Shown piece by piece: positions 1 through 7,557 of a DNA stretch of 16,190 nt. The notes beneath the pieces were generated by a model. That model was not told where the DNA came from and searched no databases. It saw only the letters and a program-made list of their open reading frames with translations. This DNA comes from Pseudomonadota bacterium. Its GTDB lineage: Bacteria > Pseudomonadota > Gammaproteobacteria > Burkholderiales > Gallionellaceae. The DNA lies in the NCBI GenBank assembly GCA_021783525.1, contig JAJXTT010000010.1:1-16190 (forward strand). Reading direction: 5' to 3'. The first letter of the stretch is position 1, and the number at the start of each line of letters is the position of its first letter. Made by a program: the position numbers and the translations under genes.

Positions 1-202
1 CGGAAGCTTGATGCCGTCGCATTTTTCATGGCAACCCCCATGCTTTAAGTTGCTGCAAGTGAAAACCGTCGCCGGTGGCCATTGCCATCAACATCCGGCT
101 CGGCGCGGTACTGATACATTTCTGGGGTGGAGTGTATTGATTGGGTCGGATGGAAGCAGTGGGGTGAAAATGGTATTTCGATGGTAGTAATACCCTACAA
201 AT

Positions 203-616
203 TCAGTGGGAGGCCGGGTGGTGACGTTCGCCCGGCATTGGCAACAAAGATCCGTTCAGGGCAGACTCGACCGCCTGCAGCACGATCCCTTTGCTCAGAA
301 CGTCTTTTGATATGAAGTGGCTTGCACCGGCCTCCAGCGCGGCGCGGCGGTATTCGGGCAGATCATAGGCTGTGACGATGATCACGGCGATATCGGCTTT
401 GCCTGCTTTAATGGCTTTGGTCAGGTTGATCCCGTTCCCATCGGGCAGATTGATATCCATGAATATGATGTCGGGTTCGAAGTCCCGGACCTGATCCAAT
501 GCCGTTCTTCCGGTGGCGGCTTCTGCAAGGGACCAGGACGGGAAATTGGACGTAAGGATAAGGCCCAGCGAACGGCGAAACTCCGCATGGTCTTCTACGA
601 TGAGCGCTTTGAGCAT
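203..616 (-). CDS. Stand-alone receiver-domain response regulator (CheY-like, no output domain)
   Basis: A 137-residue protein made almost entirely of one phospho-acceptor receiver domain. Visible landmarks are the acidic pair E8-D9 in LIVEDH, the likely phosphorylated aspartate D54 in IFMDINLPDG, the switch threonine T82 in VTAYD, and the conserved lysine K104 in ISKD. The sequence resembles receivers of NarL/FixJ-type regulators, but it stops after the domain with a short polar tail and has no helix-turn-helix. Translating the DNA beyond the stop gives no HTH remnant in the frame I checked. The ATG at 616 was chosen because the domain begins directly there; the frame stays open for 78 codons upstream, but that extension looks non-coding, and no strong ribosome binding site precedes the ATG. 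It would act by phosphorylation-dependent protein contact in the cytoplasm. Its sensor kinase and target are unknown, and it is divergent from glgB. The family call is secure; the role is not. Confidence 0.85.
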   Translation of the reverse strand: MLKALIVEDHAEFRRSLGLILTSNFPSWSLAEAATGRTALDQVRDFEPDIIFMDINLPDGNGINLTKAIKAGKADIAVIIVTAYDLPEYRRAALEAGASHFISKDVLSKGIVLQAVESALNGSLLPMPGERHHPASH

Positions 617-889
617 AGGTTGAACCGTCACAATCCGGGCAATCGATCGGAAAGGATTTAATATTTGGCGACGTCTGGGGGCGATACTGCAAATCGTGTA
701 TTTATAGGCGGGCAAGGCCGTATCGCCGGCATACGCACCCGGTGCTCCCGGACGCGAGGGCGCCCGAGGATTGATCGACCGCTCCGGGATGGACGATCGT
801 TCCGCGAGCCGATGCCGTGTCATCGGGCGGGGGAAAGGAACGTCATGCATGCTTGCCGATAGTTAAGGGAAATTTCATTTGATTTTAAA

Positions 890-918
890 TTGCCCCGTTC
901 GTGCTAAAAGGCTATATT
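890..918 (+). promoter_or_regulatory. Possible sigma-70 promoter for glgB
   Basis: A TTGCCC -35-like hexamer (890-895) is followed after 17 bases by a TATATT -10-like hexamer (913-918) in the AT-rich stretch before glgB. The fit is moderate. Transcription would start only about a dozen bases before the ATG, giving a very short leader that barely includes the ribosome binding site. A start further upstream, for instance using TTGATT at 879-884, cannot be excluded. Confidence 0.3.
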
Positions 919-924
919 GCGACC

Positions 925-930
925 GAGGAG
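925..930 (+). promoter_or_regulatory. Ribosome binding site fixing the glgB start
   Basis: GAGGAG lies 7 bases before the ATG at 938. It favours this start over the in-frame TTG at 917, which lies upstream of the site and inside the possible -10 box. Confidence 0.8.
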
Positions 931-937
931 CGAAGAA

Positions 938-3109
938 ATGCCTAGCGATATCCAGAACAAGCGCTCCATTCTAGAAGCGCGTCATCATGACCCCTTTTCA
1001 TATCTGGGGTTGCATCAGAACAAGTCGGGTTGGGTTCTGAGAGTTTTTCAACCCCACGCCACCGAGATTTCCGTCCATGACGGGGAAGCCTGGCAACCGC
1101 TTGAGCGCGACAGTTCCAACGGCTTCTACCACTGGCAGGGAAAAAAGGCATTGCCCGCACCCTGCCGCCTGAAACTGAATTTCTTCAATCACGCCGTCGA
1201 AGTGCACGATGCCTATTGTTTCGGCAGCAGCATCAGCGAGCACGATCTTTACCTCTTTTCGCAAGGACGGCTGGAGCAGGCTTATCGCATGCTTGGCGCG
1301 CACCACATGGAGTGCGACGGGGTGTGGGGTGTGCGTTTCGCGGTATGGGCCCCGAATGCCGAACGAGTCAGCGTGGTGGGCGATTTCAACGGCTGGGACG
1401 GGCGCGTCTGCCCGATGCGGGCGCTGGGCAGCACGGGCGTCTGGGAACTCTTCATGCCGGACATCGGGCTGGGCGAGTTCTACAAATTCGAGATACGCAA
1501 CCGCCATTCCGGCCAGGTATTCGTGAAGACCGATCCCTATGGCTTGAGCTTCGAGCGGCGTCCGGGCACGGCTGCCAGGGTGGCCGTGCTGGACGGGTAT
1601 CGGTGGCGCGATTCGGCCTGGCAGGAGCGGCGCGCCAGCCGCGACTGGATGCACCTGCCGCTGAATGCATACGAGGTGCATGCCGGCTCATGGAAGCGCC
1701 ACTGGGACGGACGGTTCTACAACTTCCGCGAGCTGGCGGACAGCCTCGTGCCCTATGTGCTGGATATGGGATTCACGCATGTCGAGCTGATGCCGATCAG
1801 CGAGCATCCGCTGGACGAGTCCTGGGGCTACCAGACGACCGGCTATTACGGTGTGACCAGCCGTTTCGGCACGCCCGACGATTTCAGGTATTTCGTCGAT
1901 ACCTGCCACGTGGCGGGCATCGGCGTGATCCTGGACTGGGTGCCGGCGCATTTCCCGAAGGACGCGTTCGCTCTGGCGCGATTCGACGGCACTGCGCTAT
2001 ACGAGCACGAAGATCCGAGGCTGGGCGAGCACCAGGACTGGGGCACGCTGATCTTCAATTACGGGCGCAACGAGGTGCGCAATTTCCTGCTCGCCAACGC
2101 GCACTTCTGGCTGGGCGAGTTCCACGTCGACGGCCTGCGCGTGGATGCGGTTGCGTCCATGCTGTACCTCGATTATTCGCGCAAGGCGGGCGAATGGCTG
2201 CCTAACCGGTACGGCGGGCGCGAGAACATCGACGCGGTGGATTTCTTCCGCGAGTTGAACGTGATGACGCACGAACGTTTTCCCGGCACGCTGACCCTCG
2301 CCGAGGAATCGACTTCGTGGCCCATGGTGTCGCGTCCGACCTATCTCGGCGGCTTGGGCTTCAGCATGAAATGGAACATGGGCTGGATGAACGACACGCT
2401 CGACTACATCGAGCACGATCCGGTGCATCGGCGCTATCACCACAACAGTCTCACTTTCGGCCAGCTCTACAATTACACAGAGAACTTCATGCTGCCGTTC
2501 TCGCATGACGAAGTGGTTCACGGAAAAAAATCCCTGCTCGACAAGATGCCGGGCGATCCCTGGCAGAAGTTCGCCAACCTGCGCCTGCTGTTTACCTACC
2601 AGATGACGTATCCCGGCAAGAAACTCAATTTCATGGGCAACGAGTTCGCACAGGGACACGAGTGGAAGGTCGGTTCCGAGCTTGACTGGTACCTGCTGGG
2701 GCGCGGCGAGCACAGCGGTGTGCAGTCGGCCCTGCGCGACCTGAATCGCCTCTACGCCAATGTGCCGGCATTGCATGAGCAGGACTTCACGCCAGAAGGC
2801 TTCGAGTGGCTGGACTGCAACAACGCGGATCAATCGGTATTGAGCTTCCGCCGTTTCGCACGCGACGGTTCCTGCGTGGTCGTGATACTCAATTTCACGC
2901 CTGTGCCGCGGGAAAGTTATCGCGTCGGCGTGCGGCACAAGGGTCGTTATCGCGAGATATTCAACAGCGATTCGCATTTCTACGGCGGCTCCAACATGGG
3001 CAACGGCCTGGGAATGGATACCTCGGACATCAGTTGGAACGGAGAACCGCAATCGTTGACACTGACATTGCCGCCGCTGGCCGGGGTCGTGTTGCAGCGA
3101 GTGCTTTGA
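938..3109 (+). CDS. glgB: 1,4-alpha-glucan branching enzyme (GH13)
   Basis: Cuts alpha-1,4-glucan chains and re-attaches the segment through alpha-1,6 bonds to make glycogen branches in the cytoplasm. The product is 723 residues, close to E. coli GlgB (728), so the N-terminal N1 region is present. It is followed by a CBM48 module (about residues 110-210, with FAVWAPNAERV and GDFNGWDG), the GH13 barrel and a C-terminal beta domain. The four GH13 regions are all visible: DWVPAHF (D333, H338), GLRVDAVAS with nucleophile D403, LAEEST with acid/base E456, and SHDEVVHGK with H523 and D524. D403, E456 and D524 match E. coli D405, E458 and D526 with a constant offset of two. It starts the apparent glg operon; pgi follows after 16 bases. 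The family and function are very secure. Confidence 0.97.
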   Translation: MPSDIQNKRSILEARHHDPFSYLGLHQNKSGWVLRVFQPHATEISVHDGEAWQPLERDSSNGFYHWQGKKALPAPCRLKLNFFNHAVEVHDAYCFGSSISEHDLYLFSQGRLEQAYRMLGAHHMECDGVWGVRFAVWAPNAERVSVVGDFNGWDGRVCPMRALGSTGVWELFMPDIGLGEFYKFEIRNRHSGQVFVKTDPYGLSFERRPGTAARVAVLDGYRWRDSAWQERRASRDWMHLPLNAYEVHAGSWKRHWDGRFYNFRELADSLVPYVLDMGFTHVELMPISEHPLDESWGYQTTGYYGVTSRFGTPDDFRYFVDTCHVAGIGVILDWVPAHFPKDAFALARFDGTALYEHEDPRLGEHQDWGTLIFNYGRNEVRNFLLANAHFWLGEFHVDGLRVDAVASMLYLDYSRKAGEWLPNRYGGRENIDAVDFFRELNVMTHERFPGTLTLAEESTSWPMVSRPTYLGGLGFSMKWNMGWMNDTLDYIEHDPVHRRYHHNSLTFGQLYNYTENFMLPFSHDEVVHGKKSLLDKMPGDPWQKFANLRLLFTYQMTYPGKKLNFMGNEFAQGHEWKVGSELDWYLLGRGEHSGVQSALRDLNRLYANVPALHEQDFTPEGFEWLDCNNADQSVLSFRRFARDGSCVVVILNFTPVPRESYRVGVRHKGRYREIFNSDSHFYGGSNMGNGLGMDTSDISWNGEPQSLTLTLPPLAGVVLQRVL

Positions 3110-3125
3110 GGCCATCGGGAGGGGT

Positions 3126-4772
3126 ATGTCCGCATTGACACAATCAAAGGCATGGCAGGACTTGCGTGCTCATTTCGCCGCCAATACCGGGCTTTCGATG
3201 CGACGTCTGTTCGACGACGATCCCGGGCGCTTCGCGCAATTCTCACTGCGCCTGGACGATCTGCTGCTGGACTACTCCAAGAACCTTGTCACCCGAGAGA
3301 CGATGTCGTTGCTTTGCGCCCTGGCGCGCGATCGTGGCGTGGAAGCGTGGCGCGACAAGATGTTTTCCGGCGCGAAGATCAATTTCACCGAGCGGCGCGC
3401 GGTGTTGCATACCGCGTTGCGCGCTGCGCTGGATGCGAAGCATGTCCCCGTCATGGTGGACGGGCAGGATGTGCTGCCGGGCGTGCGCCGAGTCCTGGAC
3501 AGGATGCGCGTCTTCACCGAAAGCGTGCGCAGCGGCGCGTGGCGCGGCTACAGCGGCAAGCCCATCACGGATGTGGTGAACATAGGCATCGGTGGTTCCT
3601 ACCTCGGACCGTTGATGGTGTGCCGCGCCCTGCATCCCTACAGCGACAAGGTGAAGCTGCATTTCGTTTCCAATGTGGACGGCACGGACCTGCTGGAGAA
3701 CCTCCGGGGCCTGGATCCGCAATCCACCCTGTTCATCGTGGCTTCCAAGACTTTCACCACGCAGGAGACCCTGATGAATGCGCGGTCCGCGCGCGACTGG
3801 CTCCTGCGCAGCGCAGGCGATGCGAAACACATCGCCAGGCATTTCGTGGCGCTCTCGACCAACGCCAGGGAGGTCGAGGCCTTCGGCATCGACGTGGCGA
3901 ACATGTTCGAATTTTCCGACTGGGTGGGGGGGCGTTATTCGCTGTGGTCGTCGATCGGCCTGCCGATCGCGCTGGCCGCCGGCATGGACAACTTCGAGGA
4001 ATTGCTGCGTGGTGGCTACGAGATGGATACCCATTTCCGTACCGCGCCGCTTGAACGGAACATGCCGGTGATCCTGGCGCTGCTGGGAATCTGGTACAAC
4101 AATTTCCACAATGTCTCCACCCAGGCATTGCTGCCCTACGACCAGACGCTGGAATATTTCGTATCATATTTCCAGCAGGCCGACATGGAAAGCAACGGCA
4201 AGCGCGTCGATCGCGAGGGTGTTGCCGTGGATTACGCGACCGGCCCGGTACTGTGGGGGGGCATTGGCACCAATAGCCAGCACGCGTTCTTCCAGCTCAT
4301 TCATCAGGGTACGCAGATGGTTCCCGCTGATTTCATCGCGTCTGCGCAAGGTTTTCATCCTCTGGGCGAGCATCATGCGACCCTGGTGTCGAATTTTTTT
4401 GCACAGACCGAAGCGTTGATGCGTGGAAAGACCGAGGCGGAAGCACGTAATGAATTGCAGAATTCCGGCATGGACGCACAGGCCATCGAAGCATTGCTGC
4501 CGCACAAAGTGTTTGTCGGGAACAAACCGACCAACTCCATCCTGTTCGAGAAGCTGACGCCGCGCACGCTGGGCAGGCTGATCGCGCTCTACGAGCACAA
4601 GATATTCGTGCAGGGCATTGTCTGGAACATCAATTCCTACGACCAGTGGGGTGTGGAGTTGGGAAAACAGCTGGCCGGCCATATCCAGGCCGAGTTGCGC
4701 AGCGGCGCGGAAATCTCCGCGCATGACTCATCCACCAACGGACTGATCCATCACTACAACGCGCTCAAATGA
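3126..4772 (+). CDS. pgi: Glucose-6-phosphate isomerase
   Basis: Interconverts fructose-6-phosphate and glucose-6-phosphate in the cytoplasm. The 548-residue product has the usual bacterial Pgi length. Both family signatures are present: DWVGGRYSLWSSIG (residues 265-278) and YDQWGVELGK near the C terminus. The catalytic residues fall at the E. coli numbers: E355 in MESNGK, H386 in NSQHAFF and K514 in VELGK. A GGGAGGGG run sits just before the ATG with tight spacing. The N terminus (MSALTQSKAW) resembles that of known Pgi proteins, so this start is likely. The gene lies between glgB and glgA, and its stop overlaps the glgA start (ATGA), which points to translational coupling. In this context it probably feeds gluconeogenic fructose-6-P toward glycogen and returns hexose phosphate after breakdown. 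That role is inferred from position. Confidence 0.97.
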   Translation: MSALTQSKAWQDLRAHFAANTGLSMRRLFDDDPGRFAQFSLRLDDLLLDYSKNLVTRETMSLLCALARDRGVEAWRDKMFSGAKINFTERRAVLHTALRAALDAKHVPVMVDGQDVLPGVRRVLDRMRVFTESVRSGAWRGYSGKPITDVVNIGIGGSYLGPLMVCRALHPYSDKVKLHFVSNVDGTDLLENLRGLDPQSTLFIVASKTFTTQETLMNARSARDWLLRSAGDAKHIARHFVALSTNAREVEAFGIDVANMFEFSDWVGGRYSLWSSIGLPIALAAGMDNFEELLRGGYEMDTHFRTAPLERNMPVILALLGIWYNNFHNVSTQALLPYDQTLEYFVSYFQQADMESNGKRVDREGVAVDYATGPVLWGGIGTNSQHAFFQLIHQGTQMVPADFIASAQGFHPLGEHHATLVSNFFAQTEALMRGKTEAEARNELQNSGMDAQAIEALLPHKVFVGNKPTNSILFEKLTPRTLGRLIALYEHKIFVQGIVWNINSYDQWGVELGKQLAGHIQAELRSGAEISAHDSSTNGLIHHYNALK

Positions 4773-6202
4773 AGATACTTTTCGTCACTTCCGAAGTCCA
4801 TCCGCTGATCAAGACCGGCGGCCTTGCCGACGTCAGCGCAGCCCTGCCAGCCGCGTTGCAGGCGCTGGGGGAGGATGTGCGGCTTCTGATCCCGGGCTAT
4901 ACCGAAGTACTGGACAAGCTGGAACACAAGCGCACGGTTGCAACGTTCGCGGTGTTTCCCGGGCAGCCGGAGGTGAGGCTGTTGAGCGCGAAAATGCCGG
5001 AAACCGGGGTGCCGGTGTATGTGCTGGATGCGCCGCAATACTATGCGCGCGTGGCGGGACCCTATCAATACGAACTGGGCGGCGACTGGCCGGACAACCC
5101 GATGCGTTTCGGGATGCTATCCAGAGCAGGGGCCCTGCTGGGCAGCGTCGATTCGCCCGCCGCCTGGCGTGCCGACATCGTGCATTGCAACGACTGGCAG
5201 AGCGGTCTCGCGCCGGCCTATCTGCAAATGACCCAGAGCGCGCATGCGAAGACCGTGATGGCCGTCCACAACATGGCGTTCCAGGGCAATTTCGACCGCG
5301 ACTGGCTGCAACCGCTCGATCTCCCGCAATCCTGCTTCGATATGCACGGCGTGGAATTCAACGGCTACCTCTCCTTTCTGAAAGCGGGATTGCATTACGC
5401 CGACCGCATCGTGACGGTAAGCCCGACCTATGCGCGCGAGATACAGACGACCGAGATGGGCTACGGCCTGCAGGGATTGCTCGCGGCGCGCAACGGCGAT
5501 GTCAGCGGCATCCTTAACGGCATCGACGAACGGGAATGGGATCCTGCGACCGACAAATATCTGGCCGCGACTTATGACAGCAGCGATCTTGCACCCAAGG
5601 CGTCGGTCAAACTGGCCTTGCAGCAGCGGCTCGGTCTTGAAACCAATGCGCGCGCACCCATGCTCGGTGTCGTGAGCCGCCTGACCTATCAAAAGGGACT
5701 GGACCTGCTGCTGGAATGCCTGCCCAAATTGCTGGATGGCGGCGCGCAACTGGTCGTGCTGGGCAGCGGCGAGGTGGATCTGGAGCGGCGCTATCAGCAA
5801 CTCGCGCAGCGTTATCCGGGAAGGGCTTCGGTCACCGTGCGTTTCGACGAGGCATTGTCGCACCAGGTCATGGCGGGCGCGGATATCTTCCTGATGCCTT
5901 CCCGATTCGAGCCCTGCGGGCTGAACCAGATGTATGGCATGCGTTACGGCACACCGCCGGTGGTGCGCCGGACGGGCGGCCTGGCGGATTCGGTGACCGA
6001 CGCCAGGGAAGCAGGCGGTACCGGCTTCGTGTTCGACGAGACGGATACGGCTGTTTTGTACCGCACCATCGTGCGGGCGATCGAATGTTATCGGGACGAA
6101 GGCGATTTCAGCAGGGTACAGCTCAACGGCATGCGCCGCGACGTAGGCTGGGGCACCAGCGCCGCGCGTTATATCGAGCTGTACCGGGCGACCGTCGCAT
6201 GA
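4769..6202 (+). CDS. glgA: Glycogen synthase, ADP-glucose type (GT5)
   Basis: Transfers glucose from ADP-glucose to the non-reducing end of a growing alpha-1,4-glucan. The 477-residue protein matches the length of E. coli GlgA and has the two-domain GT-B layout. The N-terminal KTGGL motif carries K15, the ADP-glucose-binding lysine. AVHNMAFQG contains H167, probably the active-site histidine. SRLTYQKG (R304, K309) and the SRFEPCGLNQ block with E381 belong to the C-terminal nucleotide-sugar domain. The catalytic and binding residues all appear intact. The ATG overlaps the pgi stop by four bases, so it is likely translated by coupled ribosomes. The stop lies 35 bases before glgC, which makes its substrate. 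Confidence 0.97.
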   Translation: MKILFVTSEVHPLIKTGGLADVSAALPAALQALGEDVRLLIPGYTEVLDKLEHKRTVATFAVFPGQPEVRLLSAKMPETGVPVYVLDAPQYYARVAGPYQYELGGDWPDNPMRFGMLSRAGALLGSVDSPAAWRADIVHCNDWQSGLAPAYLQMTQSAHAKTVMAVHNMAFQGNFDRDWLQPLDLPQSCFDMHGVEFNGYLSFLKAGLHYADRIVTVSPTYAREIQTTEMGYGLQGLLAARNGDVSGILNGIDEREWDPATDKYLAATYDSSDLAPKASVKLALQQRLGLETNARAPMLGVVSRLTYQKGLDLLLECLPKLLDGGAQLVVLGSGEVDLERRYQQLAQRYPGRASVTVRFDEALSHQVMAGADIFLMPSRFEPCGLNQMYGMRYGTPPVVRRTGGLADSVTDAREAGGTGFVFDETDTAVLYRTIVRAIECYRDEGDFSRVQLNGMRRDVGWGTSAARYIELYRATVA

Positions 6203-6237
6203 GTGTTTTGGGGAGTGACTAAAGGGGAGGCAGCATC

Positions 6238-7521
6238 ATGGTACAGGAAATGCGTTCACCACGATTTATCAGTGCATTGACCAAGAACACCGTGGCCCTG
6301 GTGTTGGCGGGCGGGCGTGGAAGCAGGTTGCATAACCTGACGGACTGGAATGCGAAGCCGGCGGTGCAGTTCGGCGGCAAATTCCGCATCATCGATTTTC
6401 CCCTGTCGAATTGCATCAATTCCGGCATCAGGCGCATCGGCGTGGTGACGCAGTACAAGGCACACACGCTGATCGAGCATGTGCAGAAGGGCTGGGGGTT
6501 CCTGCGCGGCGAGTTCAACGAATTCCTGGCCTTGCTGCCCGCACAACAGCGCATCCAGGAGGAATGGTATCGGGGCACCGCAGATGCCGTGTTCCAGAAT
6601 ATCGATATCCTGCGCGGCTATAATCCGGAGTACATCGTGATACTCGCGGGAGACCACGTATACAAGATGGATTATGGCGAGATGCTGGCGTATCACGTGA
6701 GCAGCGATGCGGATATGACAGTGGGCTGCGTCGAAATGCCCGCATCGGATTCGTCGTCGTTTGGCGTGATGACGGTCGGCGAAAAAGACCGCGTCATCAA
6801 GTTCACCGAGAAGCCGCCCAAGGGAGACGAGATTCCGGGAAAGCCCGGGCGTATCCTTGCCAGCATGGGCATCTACGTGTTCAACGCAAGGTTTTTGTAC
6901 GAGCAGCTGATCCGCGATGCGGACACCAAGAAATCCACCCACGATTTCGGGCACGATATCATTCCCTACCTGATCGACCGCTACCGTGTGTATGCGCATC
7001 GTTTCGAGAAGAGTTGCGTTGGCACGACCGACGGTGTCGAGCCCTACTGGCGCGATGTGGGGACCATCGACGCCTATTGGGATGCCAATATGGAAATGGT
7101 CAGTGTGACGCCCGCGCTGGACCTGTATGACAAGAACTGGCCGATCTGGACGTATCAGGAGCAATTGCCTCCCGCCAAGTTCGTTTTTAACGACGAAGGC
7201 AGGCGCGGTGTGGCGATCGACTCCATGGTCTCGGGCGGTTGCATTATCAGCGGCGCCAGGGTGCACCATTCCCTGTTGTTCTCGGATATTCGTGTCGGTG
7301 CGCGCAGCGAGATCAACGATTCGGTGATCCTGTCCGGTGCACGCATCGGGGAAGACGTAAAGTTGAATCGGGTGGTACTCGACAATAACTGTAAAATACC
7401 GGATGGGATGCGGATCGGATTCGACCATGAGGAAGATGCGCACCGTTTCCATGTATCTCCCGGCGGCATCACACTGGTGACCCCGGACATGCTGGGACAG
7501 TCGATCCACCACATCAGATGA
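6238..7521 (+). CDS. glgC: Glucose-1-phosphate adenylyltransferase (ADP-glucose pyrophosphorylase)
   Basis: Makes ADP-glucose and pyrophosphate from ATP and glucose-1-phosphate, the committed and usually regulated step of glycogen synthesis. The 427 residues contain the nucleotidyltransferase domain (LAGGRGSRL at 23-31, FGGKFRIIDF, WYRGTADAV with Y111, LAGDH with catalytic D139, and FTEKP with the glucose-1-P lysine K192). A left-handed beta-helix domain follows (VSGGCIISG and later repeats). GGGGAGG 7 bases before the ATG supports the start. The allosteric site is unusual: W37, N38, Q44 and N383 occupy the positions of E. coli K39, R40, H46 and R386, while R50 (E. coli R52) is kept. Catalysis should be normal, but activation by fructose-1,6-bisphosphate and AMP binding may not be. 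It sits directly downstream of glgA. Confidence 0.97.
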   Translation: MVQEMRSPRFISALTKNTVALVLAGGRGSRLHNLTDWNAKPAVQFGGKFRIIDFPLSNCINSGIRRIGVVTQYKAHTLIEHVQKGWGFLRGEFNEFLALLPAQQRIQEEWYRGTADAVFQNIDILRGYNPEYIVILAGDHVYKMDYGEMLAYHVSSDADMTVGCVEMPASDSSSFGVMTVGEKDRVIKFTEKPPKGDEIPGKPGRILASMGIYVFNARFLYEQLIRDADTKKSTHDFGHDIIPYLIDRYRVYAHRFEKSCVGTTDGVEPYWRDVGTIDAYWDANMEMVSVTPALDLYDKNWPIWTYQEQLPPAKFVFNDEGRRGVAIDSMVSGGCIISGARVHHSLLFSDIRVGARSEINDSVILSGARIGEDVKLNRVVLDNNCKIPDGMRIGFDHEEDAHRFHVSPGGITLVTPDMLGQSIHHIR

Positions 7522-7557
7522 GATTCCTGAAATAAATTGCAGTCAATGGAAAGCGCC

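Larger units (their letters stand above)
617..937. other. Divergent intergenic region between the receiver gene and glgB
   Basis: About 320 bases without a convincing gene. It must hold the promoters of both divergent genes. The part next to the receiver gene is GC-rich and contains a short palindrome (GGGCGCCC, 758-765). The part next to glgB (about 865-920) is AT-rich, as expected of a promoter. Short open frames cross the region on both strands, but none has a good ribosome binding site or a recognisable product. No operator repeat stands out. Confidence 0.6.

Noticed and set aside
1..29. A possible minus-strand gene starting with ATG at 29 and running off the left edge, preceded by GGGGG at a 5-base spacing
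   Set aside because: Only nine codons are visible, with no recognisable sequence; it cannot be told from chance.
172..194. Inverted repeat GGTATT/AATACC downstream of the receiver gene on the minus strand, followed by ATTTTC
   Set aside because: A 6-base AT-rich stem with an 11-base loop is too weak to call a terminator.
617..850. 78 codons open in frame upstream of the receiver ATG on the minus strand
   Set aside because: The receiver domain starts exactly at the 616 ATG, and the extension is low-complexity, Arg/Pro-rich and without motifs, so it is probably untranslated.
6203..6237. GGA motifs before glgC as a CsrA binding site like that of E. coli glgC
   Set aside because: The only GGA is the ribosome binding site itself, and no loop-presenting hairpin is evident, so the claim is unsupported.
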